In this document: positions 27,041 through 40,666 of the stretch, piece by piece | How the letters are laid out: each line of letters opens with the position of its first letter | How positions within the stretch are numbered: the first letter of the stretch is position 1 | Assembly (NCBI RefSeq): GCF_000002995.4 | Contig: NW_025062479.1 | Coordinates: forward strand, 14,308,221 to 14,372,220 | Reading direction: 5' to 3' | Length of the DNA stretch: 64,000 bases | Source: Brugia malayi | Lineage: Eukaryota > Nematoda > Chromadorea > Rhabditida > Onchocercidae | Translations under genes and position numbers: made by a program | Notes under the pieces: model-generated | The model's input: only the letters and a program-made list of their open reading frames with translations | Databases searched by the model: none | Told to the model about the DNA's origin: nothing

Positions 27041-27796
27041 TTGAAATGATTAGTAAAACTATTAAGTATGTTAATAATTTTGATCAGTTAAAATTAATTA
27101 AAATTAATCTATGCTAGTTTGAATTTTTTTTCCTAAAATTTAATTTCACTTTTAAAATAGAATAATTTTTAATGGCAGAACTATCCTAAATAAATCTTTC
27201 ATAAACAAGAACAATAACAAGTCCTCACACTTCTTTTGTTCATTTTGCATTTGTTGAATTAGTTGACCAACCTGTCATTTCAAATTAATTTTGAAACGAT
27301 CTAAAATTTATTTTCCTTTTCTAGAGCTAATCATAAATATAGCTTTATATCTTTATAAAGGTTAATCATTTAGAAATACAGTACTTATAAAATTATAAAA
27401 AAAAAAAAATTAACTCGTGCAAATAATTGAGTGTAATTTAAAATATTATTAAATTGTTCGGAGCATACAATGAATTAAATGGAACAGATTAGAAAAATCG
27501 ATTGAAATATTTCAAATAAAAGTTGACATTTGATGATATTGCTATTAACTTATTAATCCTAGGTTTTTTTTTTTGCTTTATTTTTCCTTTTTCTAATTTC
27601 AATTTATATTTATTAATTTTAATAATCAAAATAAAAAAAAATGGAAAATATTCGTCAGACTTGTTATTTTCATACAATAGAATCAATCAAATCAATTTCA
27701 ATACTAAAAATATCAATGAGAGCAAAATTAGAAACGAGTTTGTTATCTCTTTGAAGAAGTTGCGATTGATGAGAAGTAATGATAGTAACGGAATTG

Positions 27797-27827
<31 letters not shown>

Positions 27828-29057
27828 GCCCGGGAAATAAAAGCAGGAAGAAAAGAAATGAGGTGATTAAGGGTAAAGTATGGGTAAAGAGCTTTTTTCT
27901 TTCTTTTTTTTCGGCGCTATTAGAACAAACCTTTGAAAAGAAAATGGCACAAATACCATACAATTGCTCTAATACATTTATTCCTACTAATTTTAGGAAA
28001 AAAGTCAATTTTTCCACATTTTATTTTTTCAATAAAATAATTCAATTTGTTTTAAAAAATGTTAAACGATACCGACTTTTCCATTCCAAAAAGCTTTTCA
28101 TTTTTTCTTTTTTTCTTTAGGCTCATTAAATAATTGGATGATTTCAAATATTTCATTCTTTTGTGTATAGGAATAAATAAATAGCAATTAAGAATAATTT
28201 TTTTCATCTTTATGTCATCAAACATTAATCGGTAACAAAAAAAAAAATCTTATTTAACTGTTAATTGAAATTATAAATTAGGTTAGTAAATAGGATGAAT
28301 TCGCTAAGTATTGTTTACTGCTTTGCATAAGTAGCTATAAAGTTTTAAACTCATTTCGTTTTATTGTTAATGTTAAGATATTATGGAAATTTTTTCAATG
28401 AATCAAAAAAAAATCATGGCTAACAATTATAATGTTAAAAAAGTAATAAAACAAACCTTTATTATTTAAACTTTTTAATTAGCAAATTAGAGTTTTCCAA
28501 TTTTACCAATCAGCTGAGCAAATTTGTCAAATAAGTGAAATCATTAAAGTTTATTTTTGTCAGCCTTTTTATTATCACTTGAAAAAAGAAAAGAAAAACT
28601 CACAATAATTCATTTAAATGTTTTTTTTTTTTCTTCAATTATTTAAAATCAATCAAAATTTATTTTAATATACTAACCAATTAACTTCTAAATATAAACC
28701 CTTTGTAGATTATTTTGTCAACAAATTTATTGATTTATTTCTTATAATGCATATAAACATTGCAAGTATTTGCAATCTTCTTAGCAATTATAATAACAAT
28801 AATAGTATGAAGATGAAAAGAAGGCATAAAATTTGCATATTTTTAATAAAATAATCAAAAGTCCCTTAATTGATAGTCAATGTTACTAATACTATATCAC
28901 ATCTTATCTTATTTGTAGTGTTGGGGCGCTGGTAGTAAAAGAGTGTCATGATTTGCGGTCACATTCACACTTTCCCACCGTATCATCAATCATTTTGAGA
29001 GATGGAAATTCGACAAAAATGTTGACATCGTTTGTGGCAACCACTTTGCTACTAATG

Positions 29058-29109
29058 ACACACACACATACATGCAGACATGCACACATACACACACACA
29101 TCACACACA
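29058..29109. repeat. CA dinucleotide-rich repeat
   Basis: Interrupted ACACAC runs (acacacacatacatgcagacatgcac and so on) flank the GC-richer island that begins at about 28918. The tract is purely repetitive and non-coding. Confidence 0.85.
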
Positions 29110-31522
29110 GGTTAATTTAATTTTAATCTGTTACTCTGTATGTTTGAATATAATCAAAGTATAAATATTTAGAAAAAATAATACATTATAACTTTTTAAT
29201 ACTATTATTGCATGCATTTCACATGGAAAATTTTCTTTTTTAAACATACTATAATTGTTTGATGTCATTATGATCATTTTTTTAAAAAAATTAATAAAAA
29301 TAGAGGGTGAAAATAAATTAAAGTAATTTCTAGGAAATTATTTTAATTTATTAAATTGATTTCACAAAAATTTGAATAGTTTTGTCTGATCAATAATGTT
29401 AGAAAGAAGAAAGAAAAATAAAAATGAATTACAATTTCTAGGAATTTATCTTAATTATTGGATTAAAATTTTGAGTTTTATTTACTTCTTTCTGGAAAAA
29501 GTCATTTTAATTATTAAATAAGAAATTTTTTTTGAATAGTATATAGATGCATATCTTAACTTGATACCAATTTTTATCAATGCAATCATTAACCATTTAG
29601 CACAAATCAAATTCAAAATTTATATTTTCATCTTTCAACTTTTGAACAATTTTTCCTTGTTCTTTTTTTATTCCACAGTTTTTAAATTAACTCGATAATT
29701 AAAATAATTTCTTAAAAACTATAGTTTATTTTTATTTCCAGTTAAAAAAATTTATCATAAAAAAAAAAAAAAAACAAATAACTTCTTATCATTTAAGAAT
29801 AGCAGCTTCATTTGAAATTTTTCGTTTCTTTCATTTTTAAATAAAAAAAATTTTTTTTTTGTTTAAAGTACAAATCCAAAATTGTTTCTTATTATTTCAC
29901 TTATTTCTTTGATTTAACTATTAGTTTAAAAAAAAAAAAAAAAACGAAGAAAAAATCGAAGGATGAAATTAATGGTGCTCTGTTCACTTATAAAATTAGA
30001 TGTATTCGTGTTATTTTTGAGGACATTTAGCAATTCCAACGATATTTGTCCTTCTCAACAGCAATTATAATCCATCATTAAAAGAAGCATACCGCTATGA
30101 CAGATTAATTAGTACAATGTTTGGTTTTTTCTTTTTTTTTTCTTTTTTTGCTACTCATCCTATACACTATATGCAACAAGTCAAAGGTCAAAAAAAAAAA
30201 ACGTTGTGACACGTTACGTCATCCAATGATCCAGAAAAAAAAAGAAATAGATCATCATAAATATACCGCAGTTTTCCTATTTTTTTCAAAGGTTGCCATA
30301 CTTTTTTATTAATAACAAAACATCAATACCTCATCTTGTAATTTCTTTTTTTAAATGTTTGTTTACTTATTTAAGAACATAAAAAACGAAAAAAAAGCAA
30401 GTAGCTTTGGTATGCTTCTTTTTCTTTTTATTTTTGCACTGATATTTCCCGACAAATAAGCAAGCTAAAATATTATCCATACAATAACGCAATAATGACG
30501 CAATATTTGCATAGTAAATCATTATGCATACAAAATTACCATATATCCTTCCTTATTAAATAGTAATTAGAGAATTTGATCAAAGTTAGCAATATTTTAT
30601 TAAAAAAAATTATTTTTAACTTGGTTTCTTCCTCCCTCTTCCTTCTTTCTCTCCCTCTTCATTTCTTTTCAATAAAATGATTTATTTTGATATAAAATAG
30701 CAAAAAATTTATTAATATATTGTTAGAAATAAAAGGAAGCAAAAAAAATTTTTTATTTTGAATTTTAAACTTTATATGATTTATGATAAAAAAAAACAGA
30801 CTTCATGGAAAATTTCTGCTTTAATTGTTAAATTTGTTTCAGTTAAATCATTTCAAAAGTTGACAAATTATTTATAATTTGACAGATGCGTCATTAAAAC
30901 AATTCATAATTAAAAGAATAATTATTAATGAGCGAGAAAATTTTATTTGTTCAATATTAGAAGATAGATGTTGCCAAAACCTTTTTGTTAAGCATTTTTC
31001 TATCTTCTTTAAAATTTTTTCACTCGGATTTTTTTTTTTTTTTTAATACTGAAATTACATTTTGCAGGTCAAAAAAAATTGAGCAGAAAAAAATAGCCAC
31101 ATTAGCGCATACTTTAACACACTTTAACCGGTAAGATGATGCGAACAATGCTAACTATAACTGAATTTAAATACCAAAAAAAATGACTCTAAATATTTTT
31201 TGCTATCATTTCTTCTTGCATGATAATGAGTACGAACTGAGTCAAATATTTTAACAAAAAATAATCCAAAACAATTATTACTGTCATTGCATGAAAATGA
31301 GCCATATGTAACTGAGCCAAATGGTTAACAAGAAATTTTTATTCGTATTTCTGAAAAATTCTGAAAATGCTTCAATGAATGACTATATATTTTCTATAGA
31401 TTTTTTATCATAAAATTTCTATGATAAAAAAAAAAAAAAAAAAAAATGAAAGAATGAAGGTTTGTTCAGACAAAGAAATTAGGCATCAAACTTTAAAAAA
31501 ATCAATAATTTCATGAAAAATC

Positions 31523-31528
31523 TTTATT
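31523..31528 (-). terminator. Candidate polyadenylation signal for ref-2
   Basis: TTTATT on the + strand reads AATAAA on the minus strand, about 20 bases after the ref-2 stop codon. If it is used, the 3' UTR is very short. Confidence 0.35.
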
Positions 31529-31545
31529 GAAACTAAAATTTAAAT

Positions 31546-34500
31546 TTACGGTATGGACATTTTTGATGAAAAATGTGTATAAACATTAAAATCAGGTAGT
31601 TGAAAGTTTCCATTTGTTGACATCATTGTTGTGTTTGAAGTTTGATATGGATTAGGCGCAACAAAACCACCATGCATCGTCTACAATAAAAAATGAAAAA
31701 TTTTTGACAAATATTCTTAATAAAATCTCTTAAAGTCTAATTTAATTTTAATTATCAAATTGACTTAACCTTAAGTTTTATTTCATTATTGTTGCAAATT
31801 GATTTTATTGTGTTATTATTACTTACCAAACATTTGAACAACATATTTACTTGATTATTTCTTTTTTTCATGAGTAAACTTACAGAAAAAAAAAATGCTA
31901 TCAGTTAACAAATTTCCATACTGAGAAGTGGAAAATGATGAAACTCATAAACTTGCCAATGAAACAGAGGATAAAATCAATGAATGAATAAAAATTAAAA
32001 AAATGTAGATTAAGAAAAATATATATTCTGAAGCTACTAGTATCATAAATTGACTGCTTATTTTATTTGATATTTCGAAAAAAAAAAGAAACATACTGGA
32101 TTATTTGTTGAAAACCTTGGAAAACATTGTTGATTGATCGGATTTAGAAATAATGAACGATGAGAATCTTGAGCTAATTGAAATGATTGTTCTGTAGAAG
32201 AGAGACCAGGTAGTGTTATTGTTGAAGAAGTATTAGCATTATCATTGCTAATATTTGTTTGTCCATTATCACCGCCACTATCATCCAAATCTGGTGATAA
32301 GCATTGTCCACTTTTACAATGTACCTGTAAACACAAGAAAAAAAGTTTCCCATCAAAAATATTATAATTGATATCAAAAATTGGATTTATATCCAAAATT
32401 TTTCATTTGATTATTGTATTTTTTTTCTAATAATTCTTTATTTGTACTTTTAATGACTATTACAAAATAATTATTGTTTATTTTTTTTTAATTTTATTTT
32501 ACTAAATATTCAACGTGAACAATTTTTTTTCTTTTTTTTTTTTATAAAAGTAAACATTTGTTATTTGGAAAAAATAAAAAAATTTATTATTCATTTTTTA
32601 CTAAATATTTATTTAAAAAAAGAAATGTGCCCTTAGCACGAAATAATTGCCAGAATGAAAAAAAAATTGTTTTTGCTACTCATTTTACTTTTTTAAAGTG
32701 TGAAATCACTGCTGTCTGAGAGATGGTAGATGAAATCATATGAACGATACCGTATCCTTATTGCAGTGCAGATGGCTTAGCAGCTTGAAATCTTTTTTCT
32801 CTTTCTTTTTCTCTCTCTTTTCTTTTTTTTTCTTTAGAAATTTGTTGCTCAATTTTAAAATTACTCAAATAATAGGAATGGCAAGAAAAAGTTAAAAAAA
32901 TATCACTCAATTTGAAAATTTAAATAAGTGATAAATTTGAAAATTTTGATTAAGTGATTAAATAAATCATAAACTATAAATAAACAACGTAAATTTTGCT
33001 TCGTTTATAACAAAATACTATAAGTGGTCAAAACCTAACTTTTGAGTGAGTTAAATATATTTAATAAAGGACAGTCTAGGTGTCAAAAAGCAAGCAACAT
33101 AAATTTTATTATGGTTTAAGATTAAAAATTTAAATGAAATAATAAACGAAAATAAATTTTTATAAATCATATTTATAAATTAAATTTATTCGTTAGAAAA
33201 AAAATCAAAAAACGATTATGTGATAAATTTTACAATTTTACAATAATAATCAGTAACAACGATGATAATAATGATAAAAAATAATATGATAATAGTTAAA
33301 TGATGATAAAAATAAAATATTTAGTATTAATGAGTAATGCAATTTAAGATTTTATCAATTATATCCGTTAACCACCAAATGGAATCATTATAATATGTTC
33401 TCAAATTGTCATTCCAATAGATACTGATCAAAATGATTCAATCATTTGTATGTAATCTGAACCGGAACAAATTTGCTTTTCCTAATTTCTTAGGAAGATA
33501 AGAATGGAGGATTGAAGAATGGATTGGATGGAATAATTATTAATTGAGAAGCAAGAATAGAAGATAGCTATTTTGCTACAGGTGACCTTAAATAGGATAA
33601 TTATCAGATTAACTACGCGCGCGCACTAAATTCACTTTGTCCTTAAAATTTTAGTGAAGCAATAAAGAGATTTGCATATAATTAAAAAAAAAATACATTT
33701 GCTGATTAAAATTTTCTACTAATATGAAGAATACAATTTATATGTAGACTTGAAATTTCGATGAAATAAATTTTTGAAGTTTTTAGTGTTTTTAAAAGTG
33801 AAGTGAGATGTAGAATTAGATTTAATACTAATGGATTTTGTTAAATTTCGAAAAAAAAAACAAGATTTTAAACTTACAATTTTATCAATTTTTAGCGCAA
33901 AAAAAAATTATTCGTATTTTGTTAAATAAAATTTTAGCAATTAAAGCTCTTTTCAAGCTAAAATTTCTAAATAATCAAAATTCGATAATTTTTTTCCCGT
34001 AATTTCTACTTTTACCAATTTTTCTTTTTTTTTTTTAGTCTGTCTAATTGTGCCGAATAAATAATCTAACAGAAGGCTAATTTCATTGGTTAACGGAAGT
34101 AATTAGTGAGAAGTCAACAAAAGCAAACCGATTTATTGGTTTAAAAGGCTACAAACAATCTGTCTTCATTTTATTAAGGCTTTTGTGATGATTACACCTT
34201 AATAACAATTTTAATCACTTTGTAACATACAAATAAATATAACTTTGTAGAAAATTATGTACCAAATAGGTCAAGATTAATTGACAATAAACAAACAGAA
34301 AGAATATTGTACTTAAGAATTTAACGAGTTAATTAATAGAATAAAATTATGATAAGTATCTAGTCTATTATTTATTGAAAAATTATCAATTTATTAATTT
34401 TTTCCGAAAAGAATTTATAGTTTGGTTTTTTACTGAATAGATTTAAATTTCATATTTCAAATTAAACTGTTGCAAATGAAAAATAATGAAAGATATGAAA

Positions 34501-37500
34501 AAGGCTATGCAAATAACTCACGAACTTATTGTTTAAATTAAAGTAATATCAAATAACAATATATAATAAATGTATTGTTTTTAAAATTTAAAATGATTCT
34601 AAAGCTAAATTTGAGTACGATTAGTTTGAAAGATTTCTTAAATAAAACTTTAGATTTGAATCAAGTTTTTCTTGAAAAAAAAGGAAAAAACAATAATTTA
34701 ACAAATAAATAATATATAATAATAAACGCATTGTTTGTACATAACTGAAAACTTAATATTAGTAAAAATTTATTAATTTTACGAAGTTAGAGTCAACTTA
34801 AATTAAAAATCAAAAATTTATTAATAAAATAAAACATTTGAAAAAAAAGTAAAAAGAAAATTTGAAAGGAAAAATAAGAAATAATACCTTTAAATGCTTT
34901 CGAAGTGAAGAAGGGTGCGTATATGATTTGCGACAACCATTAATTTTACATTCATACGGTTTATCATTTGTATGAACATGCATATGTTTCTTACGATCGC
35001 TGCTATTAGCAAATTTACGGTCGCAACCAGGATGAGTACAGGTAAATGGCTTATCACCTGAAAATTGTTTAAGAGTCCTTGTCACCTATAGTTGAAAACA
35101 TTGAAATTTACATATTAAAAATTATAACAAACGTTTTTGTTTATGATAGTTGAATTTAAAAAATATTAGTTATATTTTAAAATATCAGGTAATGAATTGA
35201 AATTTATACAAATATTGAATAATTCCAACAAACGTTTTTTTTTTTTTCTTTCCGCTTGGTGGTTATATGCAAAAATATTAATTCGCTTCTTGTCATTTAT
35301 GAATGAAAAAAGTTGTTTACAGGCAACAAATTGAAATTTATATAAATATTGAAAACTGCACGAAACATTTTTCGTTTTTTTTTTTTTTTTATTGTTAAGT
35401 TTAAAAAATATTAGTCTGCTTTTTTTCTGTTAAATTTTTTGAAATATAAATAGAATTGGTAAATTAATTGCTATTATTTTAAATGATAATCAAAGATATT
35501 TGATGTCAAATAAAAATAAATGTGACAATGAGGATTTATATTAGTCATCTAAATGAATGGGTTAGTAGTTCTTAGGCCAGATGCCAGATTTTCTATCCAT
35601 CTTTAAATCGTTAAATAACTATTTCTGCTGAGCAAATCCGCAAATGAATGAATGAATGAATGAATGAATGAATGAATGAATGAATGAATGAATGAATGAA
35701 TGAATGAATGAATGAATGAATGAATGAATGAATGAATGAATGAATGAATGAATGAATGAATGAATGAATGAATGAATGAATGAATAGTGCCAATAATATC
35801 AAAGACTAAGAGTATCTTATAAAATTTGCATTTTAGTAAAATTTAAAATATTAAATTTTTTTTTGTGTTGATTTCTTTAAAAATAAATAGAAATGATAAA
35901 TATTTGATATTATTTCAATAACAATTCTTGATTAAAATTTTTTTTGATATCTAGATAATTGATTAACTTACTAATTATTAAAATGCATTGCAATGGAAAT
36001 TTTATTTTCCAAGGCATAGCTGCTGAAGAAAATACGAAAAAATAACTTCTCTTAAATAATTTGGTGATAAAATAAGCATGTATCTGATGAATGTTTATTT
36101 TTGATTTTAAAAAAATTTCAAAAATGATTGGAAATGAAGAAAATTTTAGCATAATCTTTTAGACTTTCTCAATATAATAAATAATTTTAGGATGAAATGT
36201 ATATATTATAAAATTTATTAAATACTTATCTTAAACTAATTCATAAAATCTGGAATCATCTGGAAATGTAGTAAATCATGTAAACTTTACCAATGTGACA
36301 AATAAATAATTGTTAGTTATTTCGAGGGTTACCAATTATGAATATACTTAAGTGTTCTGTTTATTTAGTTCACTAGCTGATGCAATGAGCAGGTGTTATG
36401 TTACCTATCTATTATAATGGTACCACTAAATAGATCTTCGCCTGTCTGAGGGTTCTTCAAAAATTTTTTGCCAATTTTTTTCTAAAAAAAAAATTTACTT
36501 CCAGTTTAGTGCTAATTAAATATGCTTGAATCGAATCAATAAGTTGAAATGGAGTGGAAAAAACACTTCTGAATTTAAATTTTATTTAACTTTTTTTATC
36601 CTAAATATGAAATTTTCGTCATTTTTTATTCATAACTCAAGGAATACTGTGGCACAAAAACTGCTAATAGAGTTTTGGCATTATTAATTGAATGATTTAA
36701 CTTAAATTACTACGAAATGTGAAAGTATTTTTTTTAGGATTAACAAATATCTTTAAAGATTATTTTTTATCAAGTTAGTACTTGAGAATGAATAATTTGT
36801 TAATTGTTAATGAAGCGAGAAAAAATGAAGTTCTTCTATTAATTTCCTATTGAAAAAAAGGTGAATTAGTGGTTAGATAATCCTAAATGGATATTCTATT
36901 TTGCTATTCTAATCTTTTTTTTTTTTTTTTTTTTTTCAATAGATTGGATTAAATCTGACATTTGAATTGATTTTTGACAAAAATTAAGATGATGGTAATG
37001 ATAATAATGATGATGATGACAATGATGATGGCTTATGTACTGCTTGAAGGAAACAATAATAGATGATTGGGATAGAGAAGAGATAGGTAACGAGGATCAC
37101 AGCTGCTCTATTGTGTATTTCATATTTGAGTGGATTATTAAGAAGTTGAATGAGGGCTTCACCTAATGACATTACTAAATTATTTTAGTAATATAGTAAA
37201 AATGAAGTGTGAATATCTGAGAAGCTATTTGGTTGTATAATACTGTAAAAGGAATCAACATTAACATTTAAAGATTAAAAATAATTTTACTGTTCTGATG
37301 ATGATAACTGCATTGTTGTGATAGTGATAATAGTGAATGATTAAAAATAATTGCATTATTTTGTTCTGATAGTTAGGATATTGAAAGAAATAATCATATT
37401 ATTGTGATAGTAAATATTTAATAATTAAATTTAATGACTAATAATGATTTGACTATTATTGATAGCGACTATTCATAAAATATTTACTGATTGAGAATAA

Positions 37501-40500
37501 TTAGATCATTATTTATAGTGATGATCAGTGACAATTAAAAAATTGGTGATGACAAAATGTAATAATAACAACAAAATAACAATGATGACATAAAAATATT
37601 ATCAATTGCTAACCTGTATGTGTTCGTTGATGAATTTTCAAATTTTCACTTCTTGCAAAAACTTTTGAGCACATTGTACATGGAAATGGTCTCTCACCCG
37701 TATGTACCCGAATATGATTAACAAGTTTATATTTTGCCTGAAAGGTAAATTTTATTGTAAAAAAATTACTGCTACATCGTATTTCACATTAAAATCAGCT
37801 AACAATTAAAACATTTATTTGATTAGTTTATGTTTTTTTAATTTTTCCAAATATCGATATATTTCTATCAAATATTTTTAATTTTTCTCAAATATTTTTT
37901 AATCTCTCAAATATTTTCTAATAAATTATTAGTATTTTCAAATGATCATTAAAATATAAATTGATTTATTTCTGATTAAATTCTCATTTGCTTTACTTTT
38001 TTCAAAAGTACGTTTTTGTCTAAGAAAAAATAATTTTTTAAAAGTATACTTTTGTCTAAAATGCATTAAAAAAATTTGTTTATGTAAAAATTTTAACATT
38101 CAGAAAAAAACAGAAGCTCACGCTTAATATTTTATCATTTTTTTAAAAAAATTTCTTACTTACTACATTTTTTTTACTTCAGACTAAATTTTATTCATTT
38201 CACCATACTAAATAACTTTAAACTTTAATAAAATTAGTCGTACTAATATAATTCATCATAATTTCTTTTAAAAAATTTAACATTTAAAAAGCGAAAATTT
38301 ATAATTTAATAAACAACAACTTTTTTGATATTAAAATAAAATGAATTTTATCTTACTTTAAAAATTTTTCCCCTCCTTGAGCAATCTTTCCACTGACAGA
38401 CATGAAAAGTGCTTTCTGACACACCCACATGCTCGTGTTGCAAATGGGATACGATATGTTCAATTGAGTAAAATAATCGACCACAAATCCTATTACGCTG
38501 AAGTATAAAACGAAACTAAATTTAAATTTAATTATAATTAATTTGGAAAATTTCAATCGTTTGTATTATTGCTAAAATTTAGTCATTTGTTAATAAAATT
38601 CAAAAACATAGCAATAAACAAAAAAGAAGTGCAAAATTAATAGCAATTAATATCAAAAACTGATAAAATTGAAAAACACAGCAGAACAATAATTTAAAAA
38701 TTTTTAACTATTTGTATTAATTGTTAAAATTCATTTTGTCCTTTCAAAATCATATCAATATTACATTTTTTATTTTTTTGTTCTTTTAGCAGGAGAATCT
38801 TTTTTTCTCTTGCAGAAATTTTTTATAAATGAAAATAAAATAAAATTAATTTTGCTTATTGCATTAAATGAAAAATGAAATTTTTTTTTAAACTTAAAAT
38901 TATTATTTAATAAATGAAGTGACACGGTTTTTTCTACTTCGTTTATAATTTTTTTCACAATTTTTTTTTTTTTTTTTTTTTGGTACCAACTTCAACCCAT
39001 TGGCATTGAATTGGATTCTGGAGATAGTTACCACTTGGTGTACCGGATGTCATCGGTTGCATGGCAAACGGAAAATGTGGATAATGAGGCCGAACAAACG
39101 GATGTGATGAGCATGCATGACCAAGAAATGTTTCAGGATCCGACTTAATAAGATTATACGAATAGTCGGTTCCTGTGGTTGCTGGTGCAGAACTGAATAA
39201 ACATGAATTTTGCATGAATTGAGTTTCAGGAGCAAAATACATATCAGGCGCAAAAGTGGCACTGCGTGATCCGTAACCATTTTCTGGAATAAAATGTCAA
39301 TTTAATATTGAACAAAAACTTAGTTTATCAAATCTCAATACTTATTTGAAATTTTTTAAATTTATTGAAACTGTGAAATAAGTAATACCATTCTTGATGA
39401 ATAATTGTTGTCCAAAAGTAGATTGTGATGGTACCATAGACTGGTAATAATTTCCCGGATTACAATCATTTCCAGGAATGATTGTATTTCCAATTTCCTT
39501 TGCCGGGATATTTGGAAGTTGAGTAGGTCTAAAAAAAAATGTACAAAAAAAAGATAAGTTAAATTAAGATTAAGTGGAAATTTTTGATAAACTTTCCTGC
39601 ATAAACCTTATCTAACTTATGATACCGTAATTTACAATAACGAAGCATATTATTGCAATAATCTCAATATTATTCAGAAATGTTATTTCCAACAATAATT
39701 TTTTCCGAATTTTTTAGCAACAGTATAACTGTGGCCATGAATAACCAATCACATAGCTCTTCAAATAGTTAGCAATAATCTTATTCAAATTTGCATTCTA
39801 TAATTTCCAACTGGCTCCCATTAATAATTGGCTATTCTTGGCCAATTTTTAGCATTTTTTCGTGTAATATGCATACAGAGCAGTTGAAATACGCTTATAA
39901 TTTTAGAATACAATTTTTTTTTTTCTGCTAACTTTAAAATTTTTTTGGAAAGAATAAAATGATTGCCATTTAAATGAATATTTCACAAGGTTGTTATTTT
40001 AAGAAGCAGAAGGTTGCGCAAATTAAACATATTAAAAGATTTGAAATAAGTTATCAATCGACAACTTTTGCAAAAGTTTGCTAGAGTCTAAAAGTTAATT
40101 TTTTGGTTAGAAAGTTTTAAATATAGCAAATATAGACAAAATACCAATTTAAGAATAAAGCTAATTAGTCTATTAAACAAAGTAATTATATCATCTACTT
40201 TTTTAAATTTACTTTTAAAATTAATGAATGAAATAACAAATTATGCTTATTCATAAAGCATTGATATGCATATAGATAACAAATTTCAGTTGAATATGGT
40301 ATTTATATTTGAAAGCTAAAAGCTTTTCTCCCTTTCTTTTTTTCTAGTTATTAAAAAAAAAAAAAATGATAAAAATTAAATAAAATATTTCATCAATAAG
40401 TTTGATTCAAAAAGAAAAAAATTCACAAAATAAAAGACTTATGAATTATGTATATATATATATATATATTGTTGTTGTTTGATTAAATTATACTTCTATG

Positions 40501-40666
40501 TCAAATTTGGACGAGAAATGAAAAAAATGAACTCATACCCGGTCGGTAGATGGCTTGTAACGTTAAATGATGGTAAAACGGTTGGGGATGAGGTAGTAAT
40601 GCCGGGTGCGCAATTGGTGGCCGGTTGATGATGCTGCTGCGGATGTTGATATCCTGGAGTGAGCAT
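31546..40666 (-). CDS. ref-2: ZIC/odd-paired family zinc-finger transcription factor (REF-2 orthologue)
   Basis: Nuclear DNA-binding factor; in C. elegans REF-2 acts in epidermal and neuronal fate and Wnt-linked transcription. Exons in transcript order: 40539-40666, 39389-39528, 38991-39283, 38357-38497, 37614-37737, 34888-35057, 32097-32324, 31546-31680. All phases close, giving 452 residues. Five C2H2 fingers lie at about residues 182-335. ZF1 starts CQWVERNRIC and reaches HLQHEH; ZF2 is HVCQWKDC...[14 protein letters not shown]3 is [22 protein letters not shown]4 is [22 protein letters not shown]5 is [20 protein letters not shown]. These are diagnostic ZIC sequences. The N-terminus is P/Q/H/T-rich and the C-terminus is S/N/Q-rich. 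The ATG at 40666 is preceded in frame by a stop (TAG), so it is the first usable start. Introns are large, up to 2.6 kb. Confidence 0.95.
35644..35785. repeat. TGAA tetranucleotide microsatellite in ref-2 intron
   Basis: About 140 bases of perfect AATG/TGAA repeats, roughly 35 units, inside the ref-2 intron 35058-37613. The open frame with FIHS repeats on the minus strand is only a translation of this repeat. The absence of interruptions suggests it is young and length-variable. Confidence 0.98.
40452..40470. repeat. TA dinucleotide repeat
   Basis: A run of about nine TA units in the intron between ref-2 exons 1 and 2. Confidence 0.85.

Larger units (their letters stand above)
25331..31545. 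other. Gene-poor convergent intergenic region
   Basis: Between the 3' ends of the C48-like gene (+) and ref-2 (-). It is AT-rich with many poly-A/T runs, for example T runs at about 27803-27827. Two items stand out: a short repeated element at about 26697 and 26997, and a compositionally distinct island at 28918-29110 that ends in CA repeats. I find no supported exon. Confidence 0.55.

Noticed and set aside
27523..28120. Overlapping open frames on both strands around a poly-T run
   Set aside because: Poly-Phe and poly-Lys artefacts with no splice support.
35611..35802. Open frame with FIHS repeats
   Set aside because: Translation of the TGAA microsatellite.
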